This document shows positions 20,076 through 26,944 of a stretch of DNA of 27,020 bases, piece after piece. Origin of the DNA: an uncultured Bacilli bacterium (GTDB lineage Bacteria > Bacillota_I > Bacilli_A > RF39 > UBA660); NCBI GenBank assembly GCA_934098385.1, contig CAKOOJ010000010.1, forward strand, positions 1 to 27,020, given 5' to 3'. The notes below the pieces were generated by a model. The model did not search any database and was not told where the DNA came from. It saw only the letters and a program-made list of their open reading frames with translations. Numbering within the stretch: the stretch's first letter is position 1; each line of letters starts with the position of its first letter. Made by a program: the position numbers and the translations under genes.

Positions 20076-20813
20076 TTATATTTTATCGATTAAATTAAAT
20101 AAATCTTCAATATTTTCTGTAGATAATCTAAAAGCTGTACCTCTATCATGAATTTCTCCAAATCTTTTACCTTTCTTAAAATATTCTATATTGATTGTTA
20201 TGTATATTTTTTGTTTTTCAAATAACTAAATAAAATTATTAAAACTTTTCAATTTATATATTTTTAGATTATTATATTTATAATAAGTTCTATTATATTT
20301 TTTATATGGATAACCAACAATGTAAGCTAAGCATTTGAATTTTGTTTCTAATCTATTTTTTATGTCATCTAAATCCCAATATATACTATCATTAATTAAA
20401 TTTAAATTAATATCACTTATTAATAATTTTAATAAATTATTTTCCTTGTCAATTTTTAATTTAAATATATATTTATTGCTAATTATTTTATTTTTATCAA
20501 CATAAATATCTGTTTTAAATGTTTTATAATTATCTTTATCTAAATATCCAAAAGTTTCAATTATATATTTTATGGCTCTGTCATTTTCTTTCTTTGGTGT
20601 TAATGAAAATAACGTTAATGGACTTTTCGAGTATCCTAGTTTTGTTTTAATTTCTATTCCATTAAAACCTGGTAAAGGCAAGTTATCTTCTTTTTTATTT
20701 ATTAGAGTTTCAAAAGTATATCCTATTCCTGTATTTCCTTCGCGTAGGCTATTTTGGTTATTCTTTTTTATTGTTGTAAAGTATTTTTTTAATTCTTCTA
20801 TATTATTTTTCAT
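20076..20813 (-). pseudogene. MvaI/BcnI-type restriction endonuclease interrupted by an in-frame TAG
   Basis: From ATG 20813 (AAGGA seven bases upstream) the first 195 codons carry the family signature: REGNTGIGYTFETLIN, LPLPGFNGIEIKTKLGYS (the metal-binding E-x-K of the PD-(D/E)xK core) and TLFSLTPKK. TAG at 20228-20226 then stops the frame. The same frame continues for 49 more codons to TAA 20078-20076 with well-formed sequence (KRFGEIHDRGTAFRLSTENI). Without the amber codon the product would be 245 residues, the size of MvaI and BcnI (about 240-246). No methyltransferase is in the window. Either a recent nonsense mutation disabled a toxic orphan nuclease, or the codon is read through, or the truncated form functions alone. 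Upstream frames starting at TTG 20831 are not needed. Confidence 0.8.
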
Positions 20814-20981
20814 AGACATTCCTTTTTTCAAGTAATATATTAAAACATATTATAGTTAAAAAAATTGTCGTTTTATGATAATATAAATATATCTGAAAGA
20901 AGTTTTTTAAAATATGGAATATTAGGTCAGATTTTATTATAATAAATTAAAATTATTGAAATATAATATTAATGATATTGT

Positions 20982-21010
20982 TTGACTTTGTATAGGGTCT
21001 TATATATAAT
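20982..21010 (+). promoter_or_regulatory. Additional sigma-A promoter upstream of locus C
   Basis: TTGACT (20982-20987), a 17-bp spacer and TATAAT (21005-21010), about 45 bp upstream of the antisense-RNA promoter and in the same direction. It could add a longer form of that RNA. The stretch 20836-20981 holds nothing else I can support. Confidence 0.55.
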
Positions 21011-21029
21011 ATCAATTGCACAACTTTAT

Positions 21030-21057
21030 TTGATTTTTTATAATGTTGTGATATAAT
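21030..21057 (+). promoter_or_regulatory. Promoter of the locus C antisense RNA
   Basis: TTGATT (21030-21035), 16-bp spacer, TATAAT (21052-21057) with extended -10 TGA, matching the layout at 15852-15879. Confidence 0.75.
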
Positions 21058-21063
21058 TTAAGT

Positions 21064-21186
21064 GATAGGAAGTTCTATCATATAATATTTTTGGACAAAA
21101 AAAGAGTTACTTAATATTCGTCGTTAAGTACTTTCAGTCCAATTTGTTCTGTGGGTACCTAAATGAGTTTGGTACCTATTTTTTAA
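21064..21186 (+). ncRNA. Short convergent RNA, candidate antitoxin RNA (locus C)
   Basis: From about 21064 the RNA forms GATAG/CTATC (21064-21079). A long arm follows in which TTGGAC/GTCCAA (21091-21096 with 21137-21142) encloses GAGTTACTTAA/TTAAGTACTT (21104-21133). It ends with terminator GGTACC/GGTACC (21154-21176) and a U-rich tail. No credible frame is present. The inner hairpin is repeated at the 5' end of the opposing peptide mRNA (21323-21300). Overlap with the peptide gene is limited to the terminator tail, so pairing must rely on the mirrored hairpins or on mRNA extending past the peptide stop. Confidence 0.65.
21104..21135 (+). repeat. Mirrored hairpin repeat, antisense-RNA side (locus C)
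   Basis: GAGTTACTTAA ... GTACTTTCA here, and GAGTTACTTAA ... GTACTTTCA again on the minus strand at 21323-21299. The arms are identical while the loops differ in length and sequence. Confidence 0.75.
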
Positions 21187-21248
21187 TCCTTGTCGAAGAG
21201 TATTTTAAGCAGTATTAATATCACTACTAAGATTACTAAATAATCCAT
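21183..21248 (-). CDS. 21-residue hydrophobic peptide, candidate type I toxin (locus C)
   Basis: From ATG 21248: MDYLVILVVILILLKIL ending FDKD. One membrane helix, with a charged C-terminus. It starts M-D-Y-L, against M-E-Y-L for the locus B peptide. GGAAGGA sits seven bases before this ATG, so unlike locus B it has its own ribosome site, inside the overlapping upstream frame that begins at 21264. Its stop codon touches the terminator tail of the opposing RNA. Confidence 0.6.
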   Translation of the reverse strand: MDYLVILVVILILLKILFDKD

Positions 21249-21264
21249 TTATTTTTCCTTCCAT
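21205..21264 (-). CDS. 19-codon overlapping frame with strong ribosome site (locus C)
   Basis: AAGGAGGTGG precedes ATG 21264. The encoded MEGKINGLFSNLSSDINTA is short and polar. It overlaps the hydrophobic frame in another register, starting 16 bases earlier (34 bases earlier in locus B). The sequence is not conserved with the locus B counterpart, but the arrangement is. Likely a translation-coupling leader, as mok is to hok. Confidence 0.4.
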   Translation of the reverse strand: MEGKINGLFSNLSSDINTA

Positions 21265-21298
21265 AGGACCACCTCCTTCCACAAAAGTTGAGAGAGGT

Positions 21299-21323
21299 TG
21301 AAAGTACCTAACTTAAGTAACTC
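21299..21323 (-). repeat. Mirrored hairpin repeat, peptide-mRNA side (locus C)
   Basis: Inverted partner of 21104-21135, beginning at the predicted transcription start. Downstream, ACCTC (21298-21294) can pair with GAGGT in the ribosome site (21275-21271), again hiding it. Confidence 0.75.
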
Positions 21324-21330
21324 ATTTGAT

Positions 21331-21359
21331 ATTATAATATATTTAATCCATTATTACAA
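21331..21359 (-). promoter_or_regulatory. Promoter of the locus C peptide mRNA
   Basis: On the minus strand TTGTAA (21359-21354), 17 bp, TATAAT (21336-21331), the same hexamers and spacing as 16194-16166; both are preceded by CG. Confidence 0.75.
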
Positions 21360-21379
21360 CGTTAAAGTAGAGGTGTTTT

Positions 21380-21637
21380 ATGATAAATTATTTAATTATA
21401 ATTAATTTTATTAGTTTTATTATATATGGTGTAGATAAGTTTTTGTCTATAAAACATTATTATAGAATAAGTGAATTTATATTACTTGGTTTTGGTTTTA
21501 TAGGTGGTGTAGTTGGTTCTATTCTAGGTATGATATATTTTAAACATAAAACTAAAAAAATTAAATTTAAGATATATTTATTTTTGTGTTTTATATTGTG
21601 GATATATGTTTTATTAAAATATTATAAAATTATTTAA
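21380..21637 (+). CDS. DUF1294 membrane protein
   Basis: 85 residues with three hydrophobic segments. The family signature is clear: GVDKFLSIKHYYRISEFILL, then GFIGGVVGSILGMIYFKHKTKK (G-G-x-x-G ... M-x-x-F-x-H-K-T). The function of DUF1294 proteins is unknown. ATG 21380 follows AGAGGTG. The gene diverges from the locus C peptide promoter, with 21 bp between the -35 element and the start codon. It ends with a terminator that also serves as the start of the next promoter. Confidence 0.88.
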   Translation: MINYLIIINFISFIIYGVDKFLSIKHYYRISEFILLGFGFIGGVVGSILGMIYFKHKTKKIKFKIYLFLCFILWIYVLLKYYKII

Positions 21638-21641
21638 CTAT

Positions 21642-21665
21642 TAGTTTACATAAACTATTTTTTTT
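21642..21665 (+). terminator. Terminator of the DUF1294 gene
   Basis: TAGTTT/AAACTA with loop ACAT, followed by eight T. Confidence 0.75.
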
Positions 21666-21673
21666 GCTATAAT
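21645..21673 (+). promoter_or_regulatory. Promoter of the coiled-coil gene, overlapping the terminator
   Basis: TTTACA (21645-21650), a 17-bp spacer and TATAAT (21668-21673). The -35 element lies inside the terminator hairpin of the preceding gene. Confidence 0.65.
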
Positions 21674-21700
21674 TTTTTATAGAATAGGAAGGTTGTTATT

Positions 21701-23443
21701 ATGGATAGTATGATAAAAGAAATAAATGACAATTTAAATGCTATATTAGAAAATATAAAAGAAAATAAGGATAATTCTATTAATACGTTAGATAATATAC
21801 AAAGTCAAATGGATAAGAAAATAGATGAAGCTAAAAAATATAAAGTACAAGTTGATGGTGCAAAGGATAAAATTAGTGAATTAGAAGAAGAAAATAAATC
21901 CTTAGAATTATCTTTGAAAGAACTTACTGATAAATATAGCAAAATGAATTTAGTTAATTTAATAGAAGCTGGTAATAAAGAAATTAAATCTAAAATTAAT
22001 AATAATATAATAGAAATAAATAAAGAAAAAGAACGTATTCAAGAACTTACTAATAGAGCAAGAACTATTAAAGATTTATTAATTAATTTAAAGAAAGATA
22101 AAACTATAAAAGAAGAAAAATTAGAAAATATAAAAGTAGTTTATGAATACTATAATGAAAGAATAAATGATATAGTTGATTATGCTTTTAATCATGCTAA
22201 TAATTTGTCTGATTATAAAAAAACTTTTGAAAAAGAAATAGAAGAACATAATGTAGATGTTGTTCCAGAAGTAGAATTAGATAATAGTGAATTAGAAAAT
22301 ACAATGGTTTTTGATGAAATTGCTAATATAGATGATAATGATAGTTTTAAAGAAGAAATGTCTTTCATAGATGATAAACAAAATAATGATGATAAAAATA
22401 TAAGTGATATTAATGAAGAAAGTAATATAGTAGATTCTATTAATGAAAAAAATAGTATTGATGAAGAAATAGTAAATCATGATAATTTTGAAGATGGTAT
22501 AAGTGAGATTGAAGTAAATAAAAATATTGAAAATGATACTAATAATGAAACTGTAGAAGAAAAAGAAAAGATTAATCAAGATATTATAAATAATATAAAT
22601 TTAGATGATAATGAAGAAATTAAGTTAGAACCTGAAGTAAAAGAAGAAAATGGGTTAGTATCTGATGAAGATTTAATAAATATAAAAAATAATGATGAAA
22701 ATAATAAACCAATGGAGAATATATTTGAATTAGATAATAATAATGATAATATTGAAGAAGATGTAGATAAGACTAATATATTTGAAGTTGATAAAAATAT
22801 AGATGCGGAAAATAGTGATAGATTAAATAAAATAAATGATTTGTTTTCCTCTGTAAATAATGTTCCAAATATACCTGTAGAACCTCAAGTAATAACTGGA
22901 GTAGAAGAAAAGATTGATAATGCTTATAAAGATATTTTTGGAGAAGAATTAAATGAAAAAGATTTAAATAAAAAAGATCCTACTTTGACAGATATATTTG
23001 GTAATCCTATAAAAAATGAGGATTTAAGTGCTGAAGTAAAGAATGGTAAAAAAATTGAAGAATTATTTAGTATGAATGGGCTAGATTTTAATAAATTTAG
23101 AGAAGATGAACAAACATATTTAAAACAAATATATAATTCAAATAAATTTAATGAAATAATTGAAGTTTTAAAGAAACATAAAATTAATTTAAATAATTTA
23201 TATTATGCATTTAATTTATTTGGTGAAATAAGTGCATTAGATCTAGATAATATAATAAATAAATTGATTAATGTTGGACAAAGTATAGAGGCAATTGGTA
23301 TTATACTTGAAAAATTACCTAAAGTTAAAAAATATAATTTAGATGATGCTATAAATAGTTATGGAAATTATGTTAAAGATATAGATATAACTGAACTTAT
23401 TATTAAAGCAAAAGAATTATATCAAAATGGAGGTAATATATAA
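21701..23443 (+). CDS. Large acidic coiled-coil protein of unknown function
   Basis: 580 residues, no signal peptide or membrane span, so probably cytoplasmic. Three parts: (1) a heptad-rich coiled coil at about 1-185 (KISELEEENKSLELSLKELT, then ERIQELTNRARTIKDLL); (2) a very acidic, Asn/Asp/Glu-rich low-complexity region at about 190-400 with loose repeats (NIFELDNNN, NIFEVDKN); (3) a helical C-terminal domain at about 415-580 introduced by two DIFG motifs (YKDIFGEEL, LTDIFGNPI) and containing paired helices of the type LKKHKINLNNLYYAFNLFG. I recognise no family. The next gene starts within its stop codon (TAATG), so the two products probably act together. A structural, scaffold or division-related role would fit, without proof. 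Confidence 0.8.
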   Translation: MDSMIKEINDNLNAILENIKENKDNSINTLDNIQSQMDKKIDEAKKYKVQVDGAKDKISELEEENKSLELSLKELTDKYSKMNLVNLIEAGNKEIKSKINNNIIEINKEKERIQELTNRARTIKDLLINLKKDKTIKEEKLENIKVVYEYYNERINDIVDYAFNHANNLSDYKKTFEKEIEEHNVDVVPEVELDNSELENTMVFDEIANIDDNDSFKEEMSFIDDKQNNDDKNISDINEESNIVDSINEKNSIDEEIVNHDNFEDGISEIEVNKNIENDTNNETVEEKEKINQDIINNINLDDNEEIKLEPEVKEENGLVSDEDLINIKNNDENNKPMENIFELDNNNDNIEEDVDKTNIFEVDKNIDAENSDRLNKINDLFSSVNNVPNIPVEPQVITGVEEKIDNAYKDIFGEELNEKDLNKKDPTLTDIFGNPIKNEDLSAEVKNGKKIEELFSMNGLDFNKFREDEQTYLKQIYNSNKFNEIIEVLKKHKINLNNLYYAFNLFGEISALDLDNIINKLINVGQSIEAIGIILEKLPKVKKYNLDDAINSYGNYVKDIDITELIIKAKELYQNGGNI

Positions 23444-23730
23444 TGGAATACTTATTTGATTTAGGATTTAGTTTAGAAGAAATAAATAGTTTAAAAAATA
23501 AATATGATAATATATCTTTGGAAAAATTAGAGTTTTTTCCTAGATTGGTTAGTACTAATTATAATTATTTGAAGAGTTATGGTATAAAGAATATAAAAGT
23601 TTGTTTTATTAATCATTTAAAATTATTCTTTATAAATCCTGATAAATTTAGAAATATATTTAATAAATATGATAAAAATGATTTAATAAGATGTATAGAA
23701 AAAAATGATATGGTATTAGAAAAGTTGTAA
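23443..23730 (+). CDS. Small helical partner protein, unknown
   Basis: 95 residues, translationally coupled to the preceding gene (one-base overlap). The sequence is built of short helices with a recurring LGFSLEEINSLKNKY, FPRLVSTNYNYLKSYGIKN, HLKLFFINPDKFRNIFNKY rhythm. This resembles the spacing of the helical pairs in the C-terminal domain of the 580-residue protein and, loosely, mTERF-like repeats. That similarity is visual only. The gene ends in a terminator, so the two form a complete operon. Confidence 0.75.
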   Translation: MEYLFDLGFSLEEINSLKNKYDNISLEKLEFFPRLVSTNYNYLKSYGIKNIKVCFINHLKLFFINPDKFRNIFNKYDKNDLIRCIEKNDMVLEKL

Positions 23731-23758
23731 AGTTTATTTTATATCATTTCTTTTTTTT
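23703..23758 (+). terminator. Terminator after the coiled-coil operon
   Basis: AAATGATAT (23703-23711) pairs with ATATCATTT (23741-23749), 9 bp with a long loop, followed by CTTTTTTTT. The left arm lies inside the last codons. Confidence 0.6.
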
Positions 23759-23767
23759 GTTTAGGTG

Positions 23768-23776
23768 TGTTATAAT
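23768..23776 (+). promoter_or_regulatory. Extended -10 promoter of the dockerin-cohesin operon
   Basis: TGTTATAAT (extended -10, perfect hexamer). No good -35 at 17 bp (TTCTTT), as is common with extended -10 promoters. The start codon is 44 bp downstream, after GTGAGGTG. Confidence 0.55.
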
Positions 23777-23819
23777 TATTATGTATGATAAATAAATTGT
23801 AGAGTAGTGAGGTGCTAAT

Positions 23820-25616
23820 ATGAAATTATTTGGTAAAATATTATTTATTATTTCTATTAGTTTTATATTTATTTTGTCTACTAATGCTGCAAGTGCTATT
23901 GGTATTTCTAAATCAACTGGTGGATTAACTATGAGAACTGCTATGGATTATAATGATGATAGTAATAAATTATTGGATATTCCTTATAATGCTGAATTTA
24001 AAATATTAGATATTAATAAGGAATATGGTAAGAATTGTAGTAATGGTTGGTACAAAGTAAGTTATAATGATAAAACTGGTTATGTATGTAGTAGTCTTAT
24101 GCAAATAAAAGATGGTTCTATTCAAAGTGAAGTTGCTAATGATGCAGATTATACAACTGTACTAAGAAATGCTGGATTTAGTGATAGTTATATACCTTAT
24201 TTAACTTATTTACATCAACAACATCCTAACTGGGAATTTGTTGCTAAACAAACTGGAGTTAGATTTAATGATGCTGTTTTTGCAGAGAGTGCATGTAATG
24301 CTAATTTAGTTCCATCAAGTGATGAAGATAAGTATAAGAATAATAATTGCGGTTCAAATTATCATGGATATGTTACAGCGTCTAGTAGTACTATAGCTTA
24401 TTATATGGATCCTAGAAATTTTTTGAATGAAACTAATATATTTATGTTTGAAGATAATTATGTAAATAATAATATAAGTGATGAAAACTATAGAAATTCT
24501 GTTGGTAATATGTTTAATGGTTTATATATGTATGATCAAATTCCTGGATTACCAAGTTTTATAACTTCTGCTAAATCTAGTGGCGTAAGCCCCATTTCTA
24601 TTGCTAGTAGAATAAAACAAGAATTAGGTAATGGTAAATTAACTTCTGGTAGATATAAAGGATATTTATATACGGTAATAAGTGGAGATTACACTGATAG
24701 GTATGGATTGTACAATGGATTAAACTTTAATAATTATTATAATTTCTATAATTATGGTGCTGCTGATAGTTGTGGTGATATTACAGATTGTGCTTTACTT
24801 TATGCTTATAGACATGGCTGGGGTGGTTCTGGTAATAAGGATAATGATAGACAAAAGGCAATTAGTAGTGGGGCAACAATTATAAAAAGCAATTATTTAG
24901 ATGCTGGACAACATACTGCATATTTACAAAAATTTAATGTTGCGCCTAATAATTCTAATTCAAGATATGTTCATCAATATATGACTAATGTTAGAGCAGC
25001 TTATAGTGAAAGTAGTATAATTGCAAGTGCATATAAAAATTTAGGTTTAATGAATTCTAGTTTTAAATTTTATATACCAGTATACAATGATATGCCTAAT
25101 GAAATAAAATTACCTACTGATAATAATGATAAAAATTATGATGGTATTGGAGGAAATAACAATAATACTCCAACTGTTGATGAGTCTAAGATAGATGTTT
25201 ATAGTGCAATTACTGGAGCAGGCTATAGAATTGAAGGTTCTTTTCTTTCGAATATTGCTCTTAATAGCAGTGTAGGTGATGTTAAATCTAACCTTTCTGG
25301 AATGGGATTAACAGTAAATATTAAAGACAGAAATGGTAATAATGTTGATAGTGGTAAGATAGGAACTGGATTTAAAATTATAGTTGTTGGAAGTACTACA
25401 AATGAATATAATGTAGTACAATACGGAGACGTTTCTGGGGATGGAAAAATAAATGCCTTAGATTTGTTAAAAATTCAAAAATATATTTTAAAAGAATCTT
25501 CTATTAGCGAAAGCGAAAAGAAAGCAGCTGATGCTAGTAAAGATGGTAAAATAAATGCCCTTGATTTATTGAAGGTACAAAAACAAATTTTGGGAGAAAC
25601 GACTATTAGTCAATAA
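23820..25616 (+). CDS. Secreted SH3-glucosaminidase autolysin with C-terminal type I dockerin
   Basis: 598 residues. Signal peptide 1-26 (cut near ASA). Bacterial SH3 domain about 28-97 (GLTMRTAMDYND ... GWYKVSYNDKTGYVCSSL). A glucosaminidase domain (about 125-425) contains ISIASRIKQELGNGK, with Glu268 the likely catalytic acid, and the conserved YNFYNYGAADSCGD and YAYRHGWGGSG blocks. A beta domain at 455-530 follows. A dockerin at 537-592 has two calcium-loop repeats (DVSGDGKINALD from Asp537; DASKDGKINALD from Asp571), with Asp at positions 1, 5 and 12 and Ser in place of the usual Asn at position 3. It should cleave peptidoglycan while being held by a cohesin. The next gene, 14 bp downstream, encodes one. 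Confidence 0.9.
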   Translation: MKLFGKILFIISISFIFILSTNAASAIGISKSTGGLTMRTAMDYNDDSNKLLDIPYNAEFKILDINKEYGKNCSNGWYKVSYNDKTGYVCSSLMQIKDGSIQSEVANDADYTTVLRNAGFSDSYIPYLTYLHQQHPNWEFVAKQTGVRFNDAVFAESACNANLVPSSDEDKYKNNNCGSNYHGYVTASSSTIAYYMDPRNFLNETNIFMFEDNYVNNNISDENYRNSVGNMFNGLYMYDQIPGLPSFITSAKSSGVSPISIASRIKQELGNGKLTSGRYKGYLYTVISGDYTDRYGLYNGLNFNNYYNFYNYGAADSCGDITDCALLYAYRHGWGGSGNKDNDRQKAISSGATIIKSNYLDAGQHTAYLQKFNVAPNNSNSRYVHQYMTNVRAAYSESSIIASAYKNLGLMNSSFKFYIPVYNDMPNEIKLPTDNNDKNYDGIGGNNNNTPTVDESKIDVYSAITGAGYRIEGSFLSNIALNSSVGDVKSNLSGMGLTVNIKDRNGNNVDSGKIGTGFKIIVVGSTTNEYNVVQYGDVSGDGKINALDLLKIQKYILKESSISESEKKAADASKDGKINALDLLKVQKQILGETTISQ

Positions 25617-25630
25617 AAAGGAGTTATTAT

Positions 25631-26926
25631 ATGAAAAAGAAATTATTAATTTTATTAAGTTTTATTTGTTTAACTTTATTACCTTTTAAGGTAGAAGCAG
25701 CGAGTGCTAATATATCTGTAAGTGGGACTTCTACTGCTATGGTCGGATCGACAGTTACTATAAATGTTATTTTGTCTTCTTCTACACCTATGGGTAGTTG
25801 GCAATTTTTAATTGATTATGATTCAAGTATGTTGCAACTTTCAAGTGGAAATGTTAGAGTTGCTGATTATACTAATGTTTCTGGCGGTGAAAAAAGTAAA
25901 AGTTATACATTAAAGTTTAAAGCATTAAAAAGCGGTACTGCTAAAGTATCTGTTGGTTCATATGTTGTTTATGCATATGATGAATCAGAAATGTCAGTAA
26001 CGGGTGGTAGCAAATCTGTTAAGATTATGTCACAATCTGAATTAGAGGCTACATATTCTAAAAATAACAACTTATCTAGTATAAAAGTTGATGAATATGA
26101 ACTTACACCTGCTTTTAATAAGAACACAACTGAATACAAAGTTACTGTTCCATCAAATGTAGAAAAGGTAAATGTTTCTGCTGTTTGTGAAGATAAGAAG
26201 TCTAAAGTAAGTGGAACTGGTGAAATAGAGGTTGCTGAAGGTGAAAATAAAGTAGAATTAATTGTAACAGCCGAAAATGGTAGTACAAAAAAATATAATT
26301 TAGTTATAAATGTTGAAGATGAAAATCCTATACAAGTTGAAGTAAATAAGAAAAAATATTCTGTAGTTAAAAGAGCATCATCTTTGACAAAACCAGATTT
26401 GTTTGAAGAAACAACTATTAAAATTGGTGATATTGAAGTTCCAGGTTTTGTTAATAAAACTTCTAAAATTACATTAATTGGTTTAAAAGATGAAGGTGGA
26501 AATATTTCATTGTTCATTTATAAAAACAAAAAATATTTAGAATTTAATGAAGTTAAAAGTGATAGTTTATCAATTATTTTTACTGATATGAAATCTGTTC
26601 CTAAAAAGTATACAAAAACTAAAATTAAAATAAATGATAAAGATATGGTTGCTTATAAGTTAAAAGGTGAAGATAAAGTATTAGTTTATGGTATTAATTT
26701 ATCTACTGGTAAAGAAAATTATTATACATATGATAAGAATGAGAAAACTTTACAAATATTTGATAAAGATAAATATGAAAATAATTTAAAAGAAAGTGAT
26801 ACTAATAAATATTTAATTTATGGATTATCTGGGATTGTTCTTGTTTTATTTATTTTATTAAGTTTAGTTACAAGTAAGAATAAGAAAATGAAAAAATTGT
26901 TGATTTTAAAAGAAGACAAAAAATAG
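25631..26926 (+). CDS. Membrane-anchored cohesin-domain surface protein
   Basis: 431 residues. Signal peptide 1-23 (cut near VEAA). Cohesin-type beta sandwich about 25-133 (VGSTVTINVILSSS, MGSWQFLIDYDSSMLQLSSG, then SYTLKFKALKSGTAKVSV). A cadherin-like beta-sandwich domain lies at about 147-228 (NNLSSIKVDEYELTPAFNKN then TTEYKVTVP). A further beta-rich region at about 240-385 is unassigned. A membrane helix at about 394-413 is followed by a basic tail (SKNKKMKKLLILKEDKK) that keeps the protein facing outward. No LPXTG motif is present. Directly co-transcribed with the dockerin autolysin (AAGGAG site), so the natural reading is a receptor that holds that enzyme at the membrane. Confidence 0.88.
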   Translation: MKKKLLILLSFICLTLLPFKVEAASANISVSGTSTAMVGSTVTINVILSSSTPMGSWQFLIDYDSSMLQLSSGNVRVADYTNVSGGEKSKSYTLKFKALKSGTAKVSVGSYVVYAYDESEMSVTGGSKSVKIMSQSELEATYSKNNNLSSIKVDEYELTPAFNKNTTEYKVTVPSNVEKVNVSAVCEDKKSKVSGTGEIEVAEGENKVELIVTAENGSTKKYNLVINVEDENPIQVEVNKKKYSVVKRASSLTKPDLFEETTIKIGDIEVPGFVNKTSKITLIGLKDEGGNISLFIYKNKKYLEFNEVKSDSLSIIFTDMKSVPKKYTKTKIKINDKDMVAYKLKGEDKVLVYGINLSTGKENYYTYDKNEKTLQIFDKDKYENNLKESDTNKYLIYGLSGIVLVLFILLSLVTSKNKKMKKLLILKEDKK

Positions 26927-26944
26927 TACTATTGATTTAGTACT

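Noticed and set aside
20572..20835. 87-codon plus-strand open frame
   Set aside because: Opposite the conserved core of the endonuclease gene; hydrophobic shadow.
22292..22579. 95-codon hydrophobic open frame on the minus strand
   Set aside because: Opposite the acidic low-complexity region of the coiled-coil gene; composition is explained by the GAA/GAT/AAT codons of the real gene.
25969..26517. 182-codon open frame on the minus strand
   Set aside because: Antisense to the cohesin gene; Ser/Thr-rich shadow without promoter or ribosome site.
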